Below are positions 1 to 8,661 of a stretch of 64,000 bases of DNA, piece after piece. The DNA comes from Gammaproteobacteria bacterium (GTDB lineage: Bacteria; Pseudomonadota; Gammaproteobacteria; Pseudomonadales; Halieaceae). A program made the position numbers and the translations under genes. Under the pieces are notes generated by a model. That model saw nothing but the letters and a program-made list of their open reading frames with translations, made no database searches and was not told where the DNA came from. Each line of letters opens with the position of its first letter. The stretch's first letter is position 1. The stretch is taken from assembly GCA_024742415.1 (NCBI GenBank), contig JANSYN010000001.1, positions 532,659 through 596,658 of the forward strand, read 5' to 3'.

Positions 1-21
1 TAACGACACTGAACCGCCTGC

Positions 22-558
22 CTAGTCCGCGCAGGTCAGGTCTATCTCCAGCGTCATGGTATTGGCAATGGCCTCCAGCGACAGCCCGAGCTCATCCAGG
101 TTGCTGTCTTGTGGGATGACCGCCTCTACCTGTGCTGCAAACAACAGCTCTGCGCTCATAGGTGCGCTGCTTACGTTACTGTGCATTTCAATCACATTGA
201 TGTCGCGTTCCGCGAGCGCATGGGCAATCTCCTTGACGATACCCGGTCGGTCTGGCCCCAGAATATTCAGGCTGACACGTCTTCCGCTGGTCGCCTGGGC
301 GGCAGATTGGGCGATGTCTGCTGTTGGGGTAACCCGAACGCTGACTCCGGTGGCTGACAGGTCACGCAGGGCGTCCTCCAGCGGTTGCGGATCGTCCGTG
401 GCCAGCGACACTAGAATAAGCCCCGCAAACTTGCCGCCGAGCTGCGACAAGCGGCTTTCATTCCAGTTGCCGCCCTGCGCCTCGATAATGCTGGACAGGC
501 GGTCTACCAGTCCGGGGCGGTCATCGCCGATAAACGTTACCATGAAGTTGTGCTGCAC
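22..558 (-). CDS. GcvR-like ACT-domain regulatory protein
   Basis: A 178-residue protein with two ACT-type modules. The first begins at about residue 5 with a GDDRPGLV motif, the second at about residue 95 with LGPDRPGIVKEIA; both are the ligand-binding loop of ACT domains. Length and layout match the GcvR family, which in E. coli antagonises GcvA at the glycine-cleavage operon. No DNA-binding domain is visible, so it should act through a partner or a small ligand. It is divergent from the yheU-like gene. The family call is good; the exact regulatory target is not shown by the sequence. Confidence 0.8.
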   Translation of the reverse strand: MQHNFMVTFIGDDRPGLVDRLSSIIEAQGGNWNESRLSQLGGKFAGLILVSLATDDPQPLEDALRDLSATGVSVRVTPTADIAQSAAQATSGRRVSLNILGPDRPGIVKEIAHALAERDINVIEMHSNVSSAPMSAELLFAAQVEAVIPQDSNLDELGLSLEAIANTMTLEIDLTCAD

Positions 559-635
559 TGTGCTGGCTCCACATCGTGTTTATTGCCACGTATAGTAACG
601 CGCCTGACGTGCATCCAGAAGAAGGTTTATGCCCG

Positions 636-878
636 ATGACCCAATACGTCCATGTTCCGCCTGAGCGTGTTGACCCCGCTGTTCTGAAGGCGATGATCGA
701 GGAGTTCGTGACCCGTGATGGTACCGATTACGGCAACAGTGAGCGTTCCCTTGAGGAGAAAACGCAACAGTTACAACAGCGTTTGCGCGACGGCGAAGTC
801 TGGCTGATCTGTGAACTGGAAAGCGAGCAATGGGACTGGCTCCCCGCCGATGAGGCGGCGCAGCTGATCGGCAGCTGA
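636..878 (+). CDS. yheU: YheU-family (UPF0270) small protein
   Basis: An 80-residue acidic protein containing the family core FVTRDGTDYGNSERSLEEK at about residues 20-40, matching E. coli YheU. I chose the ATG at 636 because the SD-like GAAGAAGG lies about 10 bases before it and the protein then has the family length; an upstream in-frame start at 576 would add 20 unconserved residues. Function is unknown in the family. It is followed 12 bases later by tusA and probably shares its transcript. Confidence 0.8.
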   Translation: MTQYVHVPPERVDPAVLKAMIEEFVTRDGTDYGNSERSLEEKTQQLQQRLRDGEVWLICELESEQWDWLPADEAAQLIGS

Positions 879-890
879 TAAACTACGACC

Positions 891-1136
891 ATGTCTGTGA
901 AACCCGATCATACTCTGGATGCCTGCGGTTTGTTCTGCCCGGAACCGGTGATGCTGCTGCATAACGTGATACGTGATATGCACCTCGGTGAGGTGGTGGA
1001 GGTCCTGGCAACCGATCCATCGACGACCCGCGATATTCCGCGGTTCTGCCGTTTTCTGGGCCACGAACTTCTCCTGGAACACCACAGCGATCATCAATAC
1101 CGCTACCTGGTGCGCAAGGACGCAGGAGTCGATTGA
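891..1136 (+). CDS. tusA: TusA-family sulfurtransferase
   Basis: An 81-residue protein with the TusA signature LDACGLFCPEPVM at residues 9-21; the Cys in CPEP carries the persulfide. TusA relays sulfur from IscS to TusBCD in 2-thiouridine tRNA modification, and paralogs feed other sulfur or selenium pathways. Its TGA stop overlaps the TTG start of epmC, showing translational coupling. Length is normal. Assignment to true TusA rather than a paralog rests on similarity only. Confidence 0.85.
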   Translation: MSVKPDHTLDACGLFCPEPVMLLHNVIRDMHLGEVVEVLATDPSTTRDIPRFCRFLGHELLLEHHSDHQYRYLVRKDAGVD

Positions 1137-1780
1137 GCGTGCCAGTGACAAGCCGAGCAGAGCGTGCGCAGACCTTCGCCAGCGTACGCCTGGAGCAGGT
1201 GTTTGATGCCTGTATCGGGCAGGCATACCGTACACGGCTTGCTGGCGGTGCCTGTGAGCCGCTGTACCAGCCAGCGGCATCGCCTGCTGGCGTCAGTGTT
1301 ATTTATTACCGCAATGACTTCTTCGCCAGCGCCTTGCATGAAGTTGCACACTGGTGCCTGGCGGGCGCGGCGCGGCGCAACAAGGTGGACTACGGCTACT
1401 GGTATACCGCTGACGGTAGAGATGCCGCCACGCAGCGAGCGTTTGAGGCGGTAGAATACCGGCCACAGGCCCTGGAATGGATTTTTTCGCGTGCCTGCGG
1501 ATGGCAGTTTTGCCTCAGTATCGACAACCTTGACGCGCTGGATGGCCAACTGCCCGACACACGTGCCTTTGGGCAGCGCGTGCTGGGACAAGTGCGTCTG
1601 TGGCAGGCGCAGGGCTTGCCGAGCAGGGCGGCGACGGTGTTCAACGCCCTGTGGAATGAATTTGCGCATGAGCGCGCGGCGGCATGCACTGGCCCCGCGC
1701 AGGTGCAGTGTGCTACCGATGTCGCACCTGTCTGCGCAACGTTTCCATCGCTGGTTTTTTCACTGGATGAGCTGTCATGA
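1133..1780 (+). CDS. epmC: Elongation factor P hydroxylase (EpmC/YfcM)
   Basis: A 215-residue protein with the metal-binding HEVAHWC motif near residue 71 followed by the RRNKVDYGYWY block typical of EpmC (YfcM), the oxygenase that hydroxylates the beta-lysyl-lysine of elongation factor P. The start is a TTG at 1133 preceded by CAGGAG and overlapping the tusA stop. EpmA and EpmB are not in the window. It is translationally coupled to the next gene by an ATGA overlap at 1777. Confidence 0.88.
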   Translation: MSVPVTSRAERAQTFASVRLEQVFDACIGQAYRTRLAGGACEPLYQPAASPAGVSVIYYRNDFFASALHEVAHWCLAGAARRNKVDYGYWYTADGRDAATQRAFEAVEYRPQALEWIFSRACGWQFCLSIDNLDALDGQLPDTRAFGQRVLGQVRLWQAQGLPSRAATVFNALWNEFAHERAAACTGPAQVQCATDVAPVCATFPSLVFSLDELS

Positions 1781-2718
1781 ATCGTGTCGGGCGGGCTCGG
1801 CCTGCGCACACCGACGCCACGCGTGCCTGGCTGATCGATGCCAGTATTTATATCTTTCGGGCCTGGTTCTCGCTACCTGACCAGTGGCATTCGCCGCAGG
1901 GATACCCGCTCAACGCGGTTTACGGCTACACCCGGTTCCTGCTGGATTTCCTGCAGCATACTGCAGGTACGCACTATTGTGTTGCGGCATTTGATGAGAG
2001 TCTGGGTACGAACTATCGCAACGCGATTTATCCGCACTACAAGAGCCGTCGAGTACTGCCTGATGAAGCTCTCGCGTTCCAACTTGTCGCCTGCCGTGAA
2101 GTGACTGAACGGTTGGGGCTGCCTTGTTTTGCCGGCGCGCTGTATGAAGCCGATGACTACCTGGCGACACTTGCGCGGCGTTTTCAGCGACGCAACGTGC
2201 CCGTTACTGTGGTGACCCGCGATAAAGACCTCGGGCAACTCCTGCGCAATGAGCAGGATCACTGGTGGGATTATGCCCGCGACGAACGCCTGTGCGCATC
2301 GGGTTTTGAGTCCAGGTTTGAGGTACGGCCTGATCAATTTGCTGATTACCTGGCATTGGTTGGTGATGCGGTGGACGACATTCCCGGTGTACCCGGCGTT
2401 GGCCCAAAAACGGCCGCGACCCTGCTCAAGGCATTTGGCAGCCTGGACAACATGGAGCGTGATCTCTGCCAGGTGGCGTCGCTTGATCTTCGCGGTGCGG
2501 CCAGAGTGTGCGAAGTGCTGCGGTCACACTGGCCGCAAGTCCGGATGGCCCGGCGGTTGACCGGACTTGAGGAACGTATTCCAGGTCTGGCCCCGGTCAG
2601 GACGTTCAGCTTGGCTGCGGGCAAATTGTCGGGCCTGGCCGACTATTTAGCTGCGCTGGGACTTCGGGGCCCATTGACGCAGCGTTGTGAGCGGCTCGCT
2701 GCCCAGGTGCAGGCATGA
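1777..2718 (+). CDS. xni: Xni-like 5'-3' exonuclease / flap endonuclease
   Basis: A 313-residue protein of the FEN/5'-3' exonuclease family without a polymerase domain. Metal-site acidic residues lie in WLIDASIYIFRAW (about 20-32), EADDYLA (about 124-130) and TRDKDLGQL (about 146-154), and a helix-hairpin-helix DNA-binding segment, GVPGVGPKTAATLLKAFG, lies at about 206-223. Such proteins process flap structures in replication and repair. The start overlaps the epmC stop and its own stop overlaps the pdxB start, so the three are coupled. Confidence 0.85.
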   Translation: MNRVGRARPAHTDATRAWLIDASIYIFRAWFSLPDQWHSPQGYPLNAVYGYTRFLLDFLQHTAGTHYCVAAFDESLGTNYRNAIYPHYKSRRVLPDEALAFQLVACREVTERLGLPCFAGALYEADDYLATLARRFQRRNVPVTVVTRDKDLGQLLRNEQDHWWDYARDERLCASGFESRFEVRPDQFADYLALVGDAVDDIPGVPGVGPKTAATLLKAFGSLDNMERDLCQVASLDLRGAARVCEVLRSHWPQVRMARRLTGLEERIPGLAPVRTFSLAAGKLSGLADYLAALGLRGPLTQRCERLAAQVQA

Positions 2719-3896
2719 GTTTGCGTTTACTTGTCGACGAGAACATCCCCGGTGTTGAACAGATGGCCGATGCCGGTGTTGATGTCCTGCGCTTTCACGG
2801 AAGGCACCTGTGCCGCAGCGACCTGCTGGACGCCGATGCCGTACTCGTTCGGTCGATCACACGCGTAGATGAACGGTTATTGCAAGGCACGGCGGTGCGC
2901 TTCGTGGGCACTGCGACCAGTGGCTATGATCATATCGACCGGGGTTACCTGGACGCGGCCGGTATCGCCTATGCCCATGCCCCGGGCGCCAATGCCAACT
3001 CTGTTGTTGAGTATGTGCTGGCTGCGGTAAGCGCGTGTGGAGACAGCCTCGAAAAACTGCTGTCTGGCGGCTGCATGGGCATTGTCGGTCAGGGCCACGT
3101 GGGTCGGTTGCTGGCGCAGCGCTGTGCTGCGTTGGGTATCCGGACCCGTGAATACGATCCCTGGCTTGAGCCATCGACGCTGGCCAACCCCACTAGCTTG
3201 AGCGAGGTACTACGTTGTGATGTTGTCAGTTTGCACTGTTCACTGGGTACGCAGCCACCACACCCCAGCCGGCACCTGCTCGGTGAGCGTGAGTTGGCGC
3301 TGCTGGCACCCAACGCCGTATTGATCAACGCCAGTCGCGGTGCTGTGATTCATAACAATGCGTTGCGGGGCTTTCTGGCGCATCGCGATGATGTGCAGGT
3401 TGTGCTGGACGTCTGGGAGAACGAGCCCGATATCGATACCACACTGTTGCAGCGTGTGACTTTTGGCACGGCGCATATCGCTGGCTATAGTTTTGACGGC
3501 AAGCTGCTTGCCACGCAGATGTTGTTACGTGCGCTCGACGAGGCCTTGACTGCGCCCGGCAACACGGCTGGCCATACCCACATGGCAGCTTCACGGCGGT
3601 TCTCGGCCTCGAACGCCGTTATTGCGCCGCCGGCCCCGCGGTTTGTCTCGAACATGGCGCGCCCTGAGGCGCTGCGCGCACTGCTTGGGCAGCGCTACCT
3701 GATACAGGACGATGACCAGCAGTTACGCGCGGCCATGGCCGATGCTGCGCCAACAGCGCGTGCCGCGGCCTTCGACGCCTTGCGTGCGACCTACCGTCAG
3801 CGGCGAGAACTATGGGGTTCATTGGTCAATGTAACCAATCCCAGCGTGGATGACCTTGCGCTGCTGGATGCGCTTGGTTGCCAGGTGCAGGTATAG
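2715..3896 (+). CDS. pdxB: Erythronate-4-phosphate dehydrogenase (PdxB)
   Basis: A 393-residue D-2-hydroxyacid dehydrogenase of the pyridoxal phosphate pathway. The N-terminal LLVDENIPG is typical of PdxB; the NAD-binding GIVGQGHVGRLLAQR lies at about residues 122-136, followed by the INASRGAVI block and a family-specific C-terminal dimerisation domain. It oxidises 4-phosphoerythronate to 2-oxo-3-hydroxy-4-phosphobutanoate. Its ATG overlaps the xni stop (ATGA), and the next gene starts 2 bases after its stop. Confidence 0.9.
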   Translation: MSLRLLVDENIPGVEQMADAGVDVLRFHGRHLCRSDLLDADAVLVRSITRVDERLLQGTAVRFVGTATSGYDHIDRGYLDAAGIAYAHAPGANANSVVEYVLAAVSACGDSLEKLLSGGCMGIVGQGHVGRLLAQRCAALGIRTREYDPWLEPSTLANPTSLSEVLRCDVVSLHCSLGTQPPHPSRHLLGERELALLAPNAVLINASRGAVIHNNALRGFLAHRDDVQVVLDVWENEPDIDTTLLQRVTFGTAHIAGYSFDGKLLATQMLLRALDEALTAPGNTAGHTHMAASRRFSASNAVIAPPAPRFVSNMARPEALRALLGQRYLIQDDDQQLRAAMADAAPTARAAAFDALRATYRQRRELWGSLVNVTNPSVDDLALLDALGCQVQV

Positions 3897-3898
3897 CG

Positions 3899-5047
3899 GT
3901 GCAGCCCCTGCGCTTGAAGATCGGCCTTGTCGTTAACCCACTGGCGGGCCTGGGCGGCAGTCTTGGCCGCAAGGGCAGCGATGGGCCTGCGATGCGTGAG
4001 CATGTGGCAGCGCTGTCTGGGGCCCAGAGACGGCGCTCGCAGGACAGGGCAGAGCGTGCGCTTGGCGTACTGTCGCGCAATCATGTCGCTGTGGATTTTG
4101 TCAGTTGGGCGGGCGATATGGGCGCCGATGTACTGGGCCGGCTGGGCTTGTCGCAGCGCATACTGGGAGAGCGCTCCGCAGTACTAAGCAGCAGCCAGGA
4201 CACACGTGCCGCAGCCATTGCGCTGCGCGATACCGGTGTTGATTTATTGGTCTTTGTCGGCGGTGATGGCACCGCGCGCGATATTCTCGATGCGGTGGGT
4301 TCAGATTTTCCCGTGCTCGGCGTGCCAGCAGGCGTGAAGATGCATTCCGGCGTGTTTGCGGTTTCTCCTGAGGCCGCTGGTGAGTTGCTGCTGCAGTTGG
4401 CCAATGCCGGGCTAGTAGCGCTGCACCGTGCCCAGGTGCGCGACATCGACGAAGACGCCTTTCGCAAGGATATTGTTCGCAGTCGCTTTTATGGCGAGCT
4501 GACCGTGCCCAGCCAGGGTACCTACCTGCAGCACACCAAAATCGGTGGACGCGAGAGCGGTGAACTGGTTGCCGCTGAGGCCGCACAGTGGATCGTTGAG
4601 ACAATGCAGCCCGGTGCCACCTACTTTATTGGCCCTGGCTCTACCATGGCGGCGATCAGCCAGGCTATGGATGTGCCCGGTACACTCCTGGGCGTTGACA
4701 TCGTGCGCGATGGGCAACTTATCGCCGCCGACGCAGACGAAGCCGCGCTGCTGGCGCACCTCGAGCGCAGTGCAACCGATACTTACATTCTGGTAACGGC
4801 CATCGGCGGCCAGGGCCATATCTTTGGGCGGGGCAACCAGCAGTTCTCGCCGACGGTGATCCGGCGTACAGGGCTTGCGAATATCAGCGTGGTCGCCGCA
4901 AAATCGAAAATCAGCGCCCTGCAAGGTCGGCCGCTGCTGGTCGACACCAACGATCCGGAACTTGACGCGGCACTTAGTGGCTACCGGCAGATCATTACCG
5001 GATATGACGATTACGTGCTGTATCCGGTAGGCCAGGCTGGGGTCTAG
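3899..5047 (+). CDS. ATP-NAD kinase-like protein (COG3199 type)
   Basis: A protein of about 382 residues beginning LRLKIGLVVNPLAGLGG, a nucleotide-binding start of the NAD kinase/diacylglycerol kinase superfamily. The kinase GGDGT motif follows in LVFVGGDGTARDILDAVG. This is the COG3199 family, distinct from the housekeeping NadK. I favour the GTG at 3899, which avoids overlap with pdxB; an in-frame TTG at 3878 is the alternative. Position after pdxB suggests cofactor metabolism, but the substrate cannot be read from sequence. Confidence 0.75.
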   Translation: MQPLRLKIGLVVNPLAGLGGSLGRKGSDGPAMREHVAALSGAQRRRSQDRAERALGVLSRNHVAVDFVSWAGDMGADVLGRLGLSQRILGERSAVLSSSQDTRAAAIALRDTGVDLLVFVGGDGTARDILDAVGSDFPVLGVPAGVKMHSGVFAVSPEAAGELLLQLANAGLVALHRAQVRDIDEDAFRKDIVRSRFYGELTVPSQGTYLQHTKIGGRESGELVAAEAAQWIVETMQPGATYFIGPGSTMAAISQAMDVPGTLLGVDIVRDGQLIAADADEAALLAHLERSATDTYILVTAIGGQGHIFGRGNQQFSPTVIRRTGLANISVVAAKSKISALQGRPLLVDTNDPELDAALSGYRQIITGYDDYVLYPVGQAGV

Positions 5048-5541
5048 GCGCTGCTCGTTGCGGTAACGGGTGGATGGGCCAGAAGTGCGCGTACACAGTT
5101 CTTGATGCGTATGCTGGAGGCACTGCGCACGGCGTTGCGCAACTGCATGACATTACTCTGTAAAGTGGCGGCAATGCTGGCGGGTAACTCGGAGGCAGCC
5201 GCGCTGTCTGGGGTGTCGTCGCGCGCCGCGTTGCCTTCGTCGTCACCGGCGCAGTAGGCCATCGCCGTCAGCAGCAGGAAGCTGTGGCGTGTCAGTACCG
5301 CCTGGTCCAGTGCCTCGCGACCGATCACGTCATCAAAGGTCAGGTAGCCCTGCTCAGACAGCCAGACCATGGCGCTGAAGCAGGCATTGAACCTTGGGTT
5401 ATGCAGGCCAAACTCATCCGGTTCATCGGGGCCGCTGATGTCTTCAACGTACAGGATCGTTTTCGTCGGAAAGGTGCCATACAGATGCAGCAGGGTTTTT
5501 GCCACATCGCGGTAAAAGTCTTCAATATGCAGGTCGGCCAT
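5044..5541 (-). CDS. Conserved hypothetical protein
   Basis: A 165-residue acidic protein with no signal peptide or membrane segment. The N-terminal half (HIEDFYRDVAKTLLHLYGTF, then NPRFNACFSAMVWLSEQGYL) looks like a compact helical domain; the C-terminal 60 residues look less ordered. I do not recognise a functional family. It converges on the NAD-kinase-like gene, the two ends overlapping by 4 bases, and is divergent from msrB. Confidence 0.6.
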   Translation of the reverse strand: MADLHIEDFYRDVAKTLLHLYGTFPTKTILYVEDISGPDEPDEFGLHNPRFNACFSAMVWLSEQGYLTFDDVIGREALDQAVLTRHSFLLLTAMAYCAGDDEGNAARDDTPDSAAASELPASIAATLQSNVMQLRNAVRSASSIRIKNCVRALLAHPPVTATSSA

Positions 5542-5619
5542 GATTGCCGCGGGCCCGTGGTATGAACTATGCCGCTAGTGTACGCTATGGCTTTTGGTCG
5601 ATCTAGCGGAGCCCCGGGC

Positions 5620-6003
5620 ATGCACGATGACGCACAATGGAAAGACAAACTGAGCGCCGAGGAATTTCACGTTTGCCGTGAGAAAGGCACAGAGCGCGCG
5701 TTCACCGGCGAGTACTGGGACAGCAAGGAAAAGGGCATGTACAACTGCCGTTGCTGCGGCGAGCCGCTGTTTTCCTCGGACACAAAATACGATTCCGGCA
5801 GCGGTTGGCCCAGCTTCTACCAACCGGTGAATGCGGAGCACGTGGAAGAGGAGCGCGACACCAGCCATGGCATGATTCGTACGGAAGTCATGTGCAAGAA
5901 GTGCGGCTCGCACCTTGGGCATGTGTTTGAAGACGGGCCAGCGCCGACGGGCTTGCGCTACTGTATTAACAGCTTGTCACTCAAGCTGGAGAAGGAAGCA
6001 TAA
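5620..6003 (+). CDS. msrB: Peptide methionine-R-sulfoxide reductase MsrB
   Basis: A 127-residue MsrB. Zinc-binding Cys pairs are visible ([10 protein letters not shown] and [13 protein letters not shown]), and the catalytic Cys is in LRYCINS near the C-terminus. It reduces the R-sulfoxide of methionine in proteins using thioredoxin. I start it at ATG 5620 (MHDDAQWK), the usual MsrB start; an upstream in-frame ATG at 5569 would add 17 residues. This copy uses Cys at the active site, unlike some selenocysteine MsrBs. Confidence 0.92.
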   Translation: MHDDAQWKDKLSAEEFHVCREKGTERAFTGEYWDSKEKGMYNCRCCGEPLFSSDTKYDSGSGWPSFYQPVNAEHVEEERDTSHGMIRTEVMCKKCGSHLGHVFEDGPAPTGLRYCINSLSLKLEKEA

Positions 6004-6044
6004 ACAACAAGTAATAGAAATGGCTGGATAAGCCAGAAGACAAC

Positions 6045-6120
6045 TGGAGCGGGAAACCGGGTTCGAACCGGCGACCTCAACCTTGGCAAGGTTGCGCTCT
6101 ACCAACTGAGCTATTCCCGC
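6045..6120 (-). tRNA. tRNA-Gly (GCC)
   Basis: The minus strand folds as a full cloverleaf: acceptor GCGGGAA pairs with TTCCCGC, the anticodon loop reads TTGCCAA (anticodon GCC), the T-loop is GTTCGAACC, and CCA is encoded at 6047-6045. Length is 76 bases. Confidence 0.95.
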
Positions 6121-6269
6121 TGTACCTATCATCTGAACGACGAGCCGCCAAAAGGCGCGGGCTGTGTGGTTCAAATCTTCAGGGTGAGGTGTCACCCGCT
6201 GACCCTGGCCATTGTTGATAACGCCGCATTGGCATTACCGCAGTGCTGTTACCACATTGGCATTATCGC

Positions 6270-6314
6270 AACGGGGCTGTCCGCACAGGGACTGTCCACA
6301 CAGGGACTGTCCAC
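6270..6314. repeat. Three tandem 15-bp repeats between two tRNA genes
   Basis: Three successive 15-bp units, the last two identical (ACAGGGACTGTCCAC) and the first differing at a few bases. Each unit carries GGGACTGTCC, close to a small palindrome. It lies between tRNA-Gly and tRNA-Glu. No function is evident. Confidence 0.8.
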
Positions 6315-6353
6315 AATCGCACCATCGCGTGTTACCACCGCCGTGGTAAAAAA

Positions 6354-6429
6354 TGGCGTCCCCTAGGGGGTTCGAACCCCTGTTACCGCCGTGAAAGGGC
6401 AGTGTCCTAGGCCACTAGACGAAGGGGAC
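6354..6429 (-). tRNA. tRNA-Glu (TTC)
   Basis: The minus strand forms a complete cloverleaf: acceptor GTCCCCT pairs with AGGGGAC, the anticodon loop CTTTCAC gives anticodon TTC, the T-loop GTTCGAACC is canonical, and CCA is encoded (6356-6354). The gene is 76 bases, on the same strand as tRNA-Gly 233 bases away. Confidence 0.95.
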
Positions 6430-6513
6430 GCAGCGCTCTCTTTCAAGAGGCGCGCATTGTAGGAATACCGCGCCGGTGCGTCAACCCCCAAGGCTTGAGT
6501 TTTACAGCAACTT

Positions 6514-6897
6514 TTACTGTAAGTTCAGCAGCTTAGCGCGAGCCTCGGCGATGTCGAAGACGTCGCCCTGTGCCGCAGCGGTAAGTCTTGCCTCTTCCAG
6601 TGCCTGAAAGCGGTTGATTTCTTCATCGGGCATGAAGTGTAGGCAATCACCGCCAAAAAACCACAGCAGCTGCCGTGGCAGCAGGGGAGCGATTTCAGGA
6701 TAGGTGGTAAACAGGCGTTGCACCAGCGGCGGGCCGTCTATGTACTGGTCCTGACTGTCTTTGGCCAGTTGGTCGAAGGCCTGTACCAGCGCTCGCAGTG
6801 GGTCGTCCTCTGGCAGTGTGCTCGTGCGTGCCTGCAATGCGTTGACGAAGTCTGCCAGGAGCGCCTGGCAGTGCTGCAGGTATTGTTCATCAGTCAT
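6514..6897 (-). CDS. PA2817-like conserved hypothetical protein
   Basis: A 127-residue cytoplasmic helical protein with conserved-looking IDGPPLVQRLFTTYPEIAP and LPRQLLWFFGGDCLHFMPDEE segments. This resembles the small gammaproteobacterial PA2817 family of unknown function; the match is from memory. It is divergent from the ABC exporter genes, with 72 bases between the two starts. Confidence 0.65.
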   Translation of the reverse strand: MTDEQYLQHCQALLADFVNALQARTSTLPEDDPLRALVQAFDQLAKDSQDQYIDGPPLVQRLFTTYPEIAPLLPRQLLWFFGGDCLHFMPDEEINRFQALEEARLTAAAQGDVFDIAEARAKLLNLQ

Positions 6898-6969
6898 AGG
6901 CAGTCGTGCAGTCGGACAATTCCGAGTACAATACGGCGGCTTCTGCCACCCGTTGTTGCAAATGATTCA

Positions 6970-7887
6970 ATGATACCAGCTCTCCAGATCGAAAACCTGT
7001 GCAAAGTCTACGCTGATGGTTTTGCGGCGCTCAAGGGCATCAGCCTGCAGGTAGAGCAGGGCGATTTTTTTGCGCTGCTTGGGCCCAACGGTGCGGGCAA
7101 GTCGACCACCATTGGCATTATCTGTTCGTTAGTCGCCAAGACACAGGGCAGCTTGTCGGTCTTTGGGGTGAATATCGATGAAGATTTCCCCGCTGCCAAG
7201 AAGTTTATCGGTGTGGTGCCCCAGGAGTTCAACTTCAACCAGTTTGAGAAGGGTATCGATATTGTCGTGAACCAGGCAGGTTATTACGGTCTGCCGCGAG
7301 AGCTGGCAAAAGAGCGCGCCGAGAAGTATCTCAAGGCGCTGGGTCTGTGGGACAAGCGCGAAATACCCTCGCGCATGCTTTCGGGTGGCATGAAACGACG
7401 CTTGATGATTGCGCGGGCACTGGTGCACGAACCCAGGCTGCTCATCCTCGATGAGCCGACTGCCGGCGTAGACATCGAAATGCGGCGGTCAATGTGGGAT
7501 TTCCTGAAAAAGATTAATGCCGCTGGCACTACCATTATTCTGACAACCCATTACCTGGAAGAAGCAGAGGCGCTGTGTCGCAATATTGCCATTATCAATC
7601 ACGGTGAAATTGTTGAGAACACCTCGGTGCGCGCGCTGCTGAGTCAACTGCATAGAGAGGTGTTTATTTTCGATAGCAGCAATGCACTGCCACAGGACGT
7701 TGTGATCGCCGGCTTTGCAGTACAACGGATAGACGACCACACCCTGGAGGTCGCCGTTGAGAAAGGCCAGCACATCAACGAGGTATTTGCTGCCCTGAAT
7801 ACGCTGGGTGTGCAGGTGGCGAGCATGCGCAACAAAGCTAACCGCCTTGAGGAAATGTTTGTGAATCTTGTAGAGGGGGGGGCATGA
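6970..7887 (+). CDS. ABC transporter ATP-binding protein (YadG-like)
   Basis: About 305 residues. Walker A GPNGAGKST, signature LSGGMKRRL, Walker B LLILDEP and switch TTHYLEEAE are all intact. It is an ABC-2-type exporter ATPase resembling E. coli YadG. I place the start at ATG 6970 (MIPALQIENL); the longer open frame to 6718 runs through the region antisense to the neighbouring gene. It overlaps the permease by ATGA at 7884. Confidence 0.88.
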   Translation: MIPALQIENLCKVYADGFAALKGISLQVEQGDFFALLGPNGAGKSTTIGIICSLVAKTQGSLSVFGVNIDEDFPAAKKFIGVVPQEFNFNQFEKGIDIVVNQAGYYGLPRELAKERAEKYLKALGLWDKREIPSRMLSGGMKRRLMIARALVHEPRLLILDEPTAGVDIEMRRSMWDFLKKINAAGTTIILTTHYLEEAEALCRNIAIINHGEIVENTSVRALLSQLHREVFIFDSSNALPQDVVIAGFAVQRIDDHTLEVAVEKGQHINEVFAALNTLGVQVASMRNKANRLEEMFVNLVEGGA

Positions 7888-8657
7888 GTCTGGCCGAGCA
7901 GTACATAGCCTTTATGACAATTGTGCGCAAAGAGATCAAGCGCTACCTGCGCATCTGGACGCAAACCCTGTTGCCCTCTGCGATTACCATGTCACTGTAT
8001 TTTGTGATCTTCGGGACGCTTATTGGCTCGCGCATTGGCGAGATGGGCGGTTTCTCCTACATGCAGTTCGTGGTGCCTGGCTTGATCATGATGGCGATTG
8101 TTACCAACTCCTATTCCAATGTGGTGTCGTCTTTCTTCGGCTCGAAGTTCAACAACAGTGTTGAGGAGTTATTGGTCTCGCCCGTGCCCAACTATGTCAT
8201 TTTGATGGGCTACGTTACCGGTGGGGTAACGCGCGGCCTGTTCGTGGCGATCGTCGTCACGCTGGTCTCGCTGTTCTTTACCGAACTGCATATTCACAGC
8301 TATCTTGTTGTCGTGGTGATCGTGCTCATGACGTCGGTATTGTTTGCACTGGCCGGCTTTATCAATGCGGTGTACGCCAACAGCTTTGACGATATTTCAA
8401 TTGTGCCCACGTTTGTGCTGACGCCGCTGATTTACCTCGGCGGCGTTTTTTACTCCATGGATTTGCTGCCCGAGTTCTGGGCGAACGTCTCCAGGCTGAA
8501 TCCGCTGGTGTACGTGGTGAATGCGTTTCGCTACGGCATGCTGGGTGTCTCTGATGTGAGCCTCACGGTGTCTTTCGCCATGATCGCGTTTTTTACCGTG
8601 GTCGCGTTTAGCTACAGCATGCACTTGCTCAATACGGGCAAGCGCCTGAGGCAGTAG
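7884..8657 (+). CDS. ABC-2-type permease (YadH-like)
   Basis: A 257-residue integral membrane protein with about six hydrophobic segments and the ABC-2 permease pattern (PLIYLGGVFYSMDLLPEFW before the last helices). It is the membrane partner of the preceding ATPase, with overlapping start. The pair resembles YadGH; the exported substrate is unknown. It is followed 4 bases later by queF, so the three genes may be one operon. Confidence 0.88.
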   Translation: MSLAEQYIAFMTIVRKEIKRYLRIWTQTLLPSAITMSLYFVIFGTLIGSRIGEMGGFSYMQFVVPGLIMMAIVTNSYSNVVSSFFGSKFNNSVEELLVSPVPNYVILMGYVTGGVTRGLFVAIVVTLVSLFFTELHIHSYLVVVVIVLMTSVLFALAGFINAVYANSFDDISIVPTFVLTPLIYLGGVFYSMDLLPEFWANVSRLNPLVYVVNAFRYGMLGVSDVSLTVSFAMIAFFTVVAFSYSMHLLNTGKRLRQ

Positions 8658-8661
8658 CCCG

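Noticed and set aside
5977..6195. 72-codon minus-strand frame over tRNA-Gly
   Set aside because: It reads through a complete tRNA gene; residues such as GIAQLVERNLAKVEVAGSNP are the translation of the tRNA.
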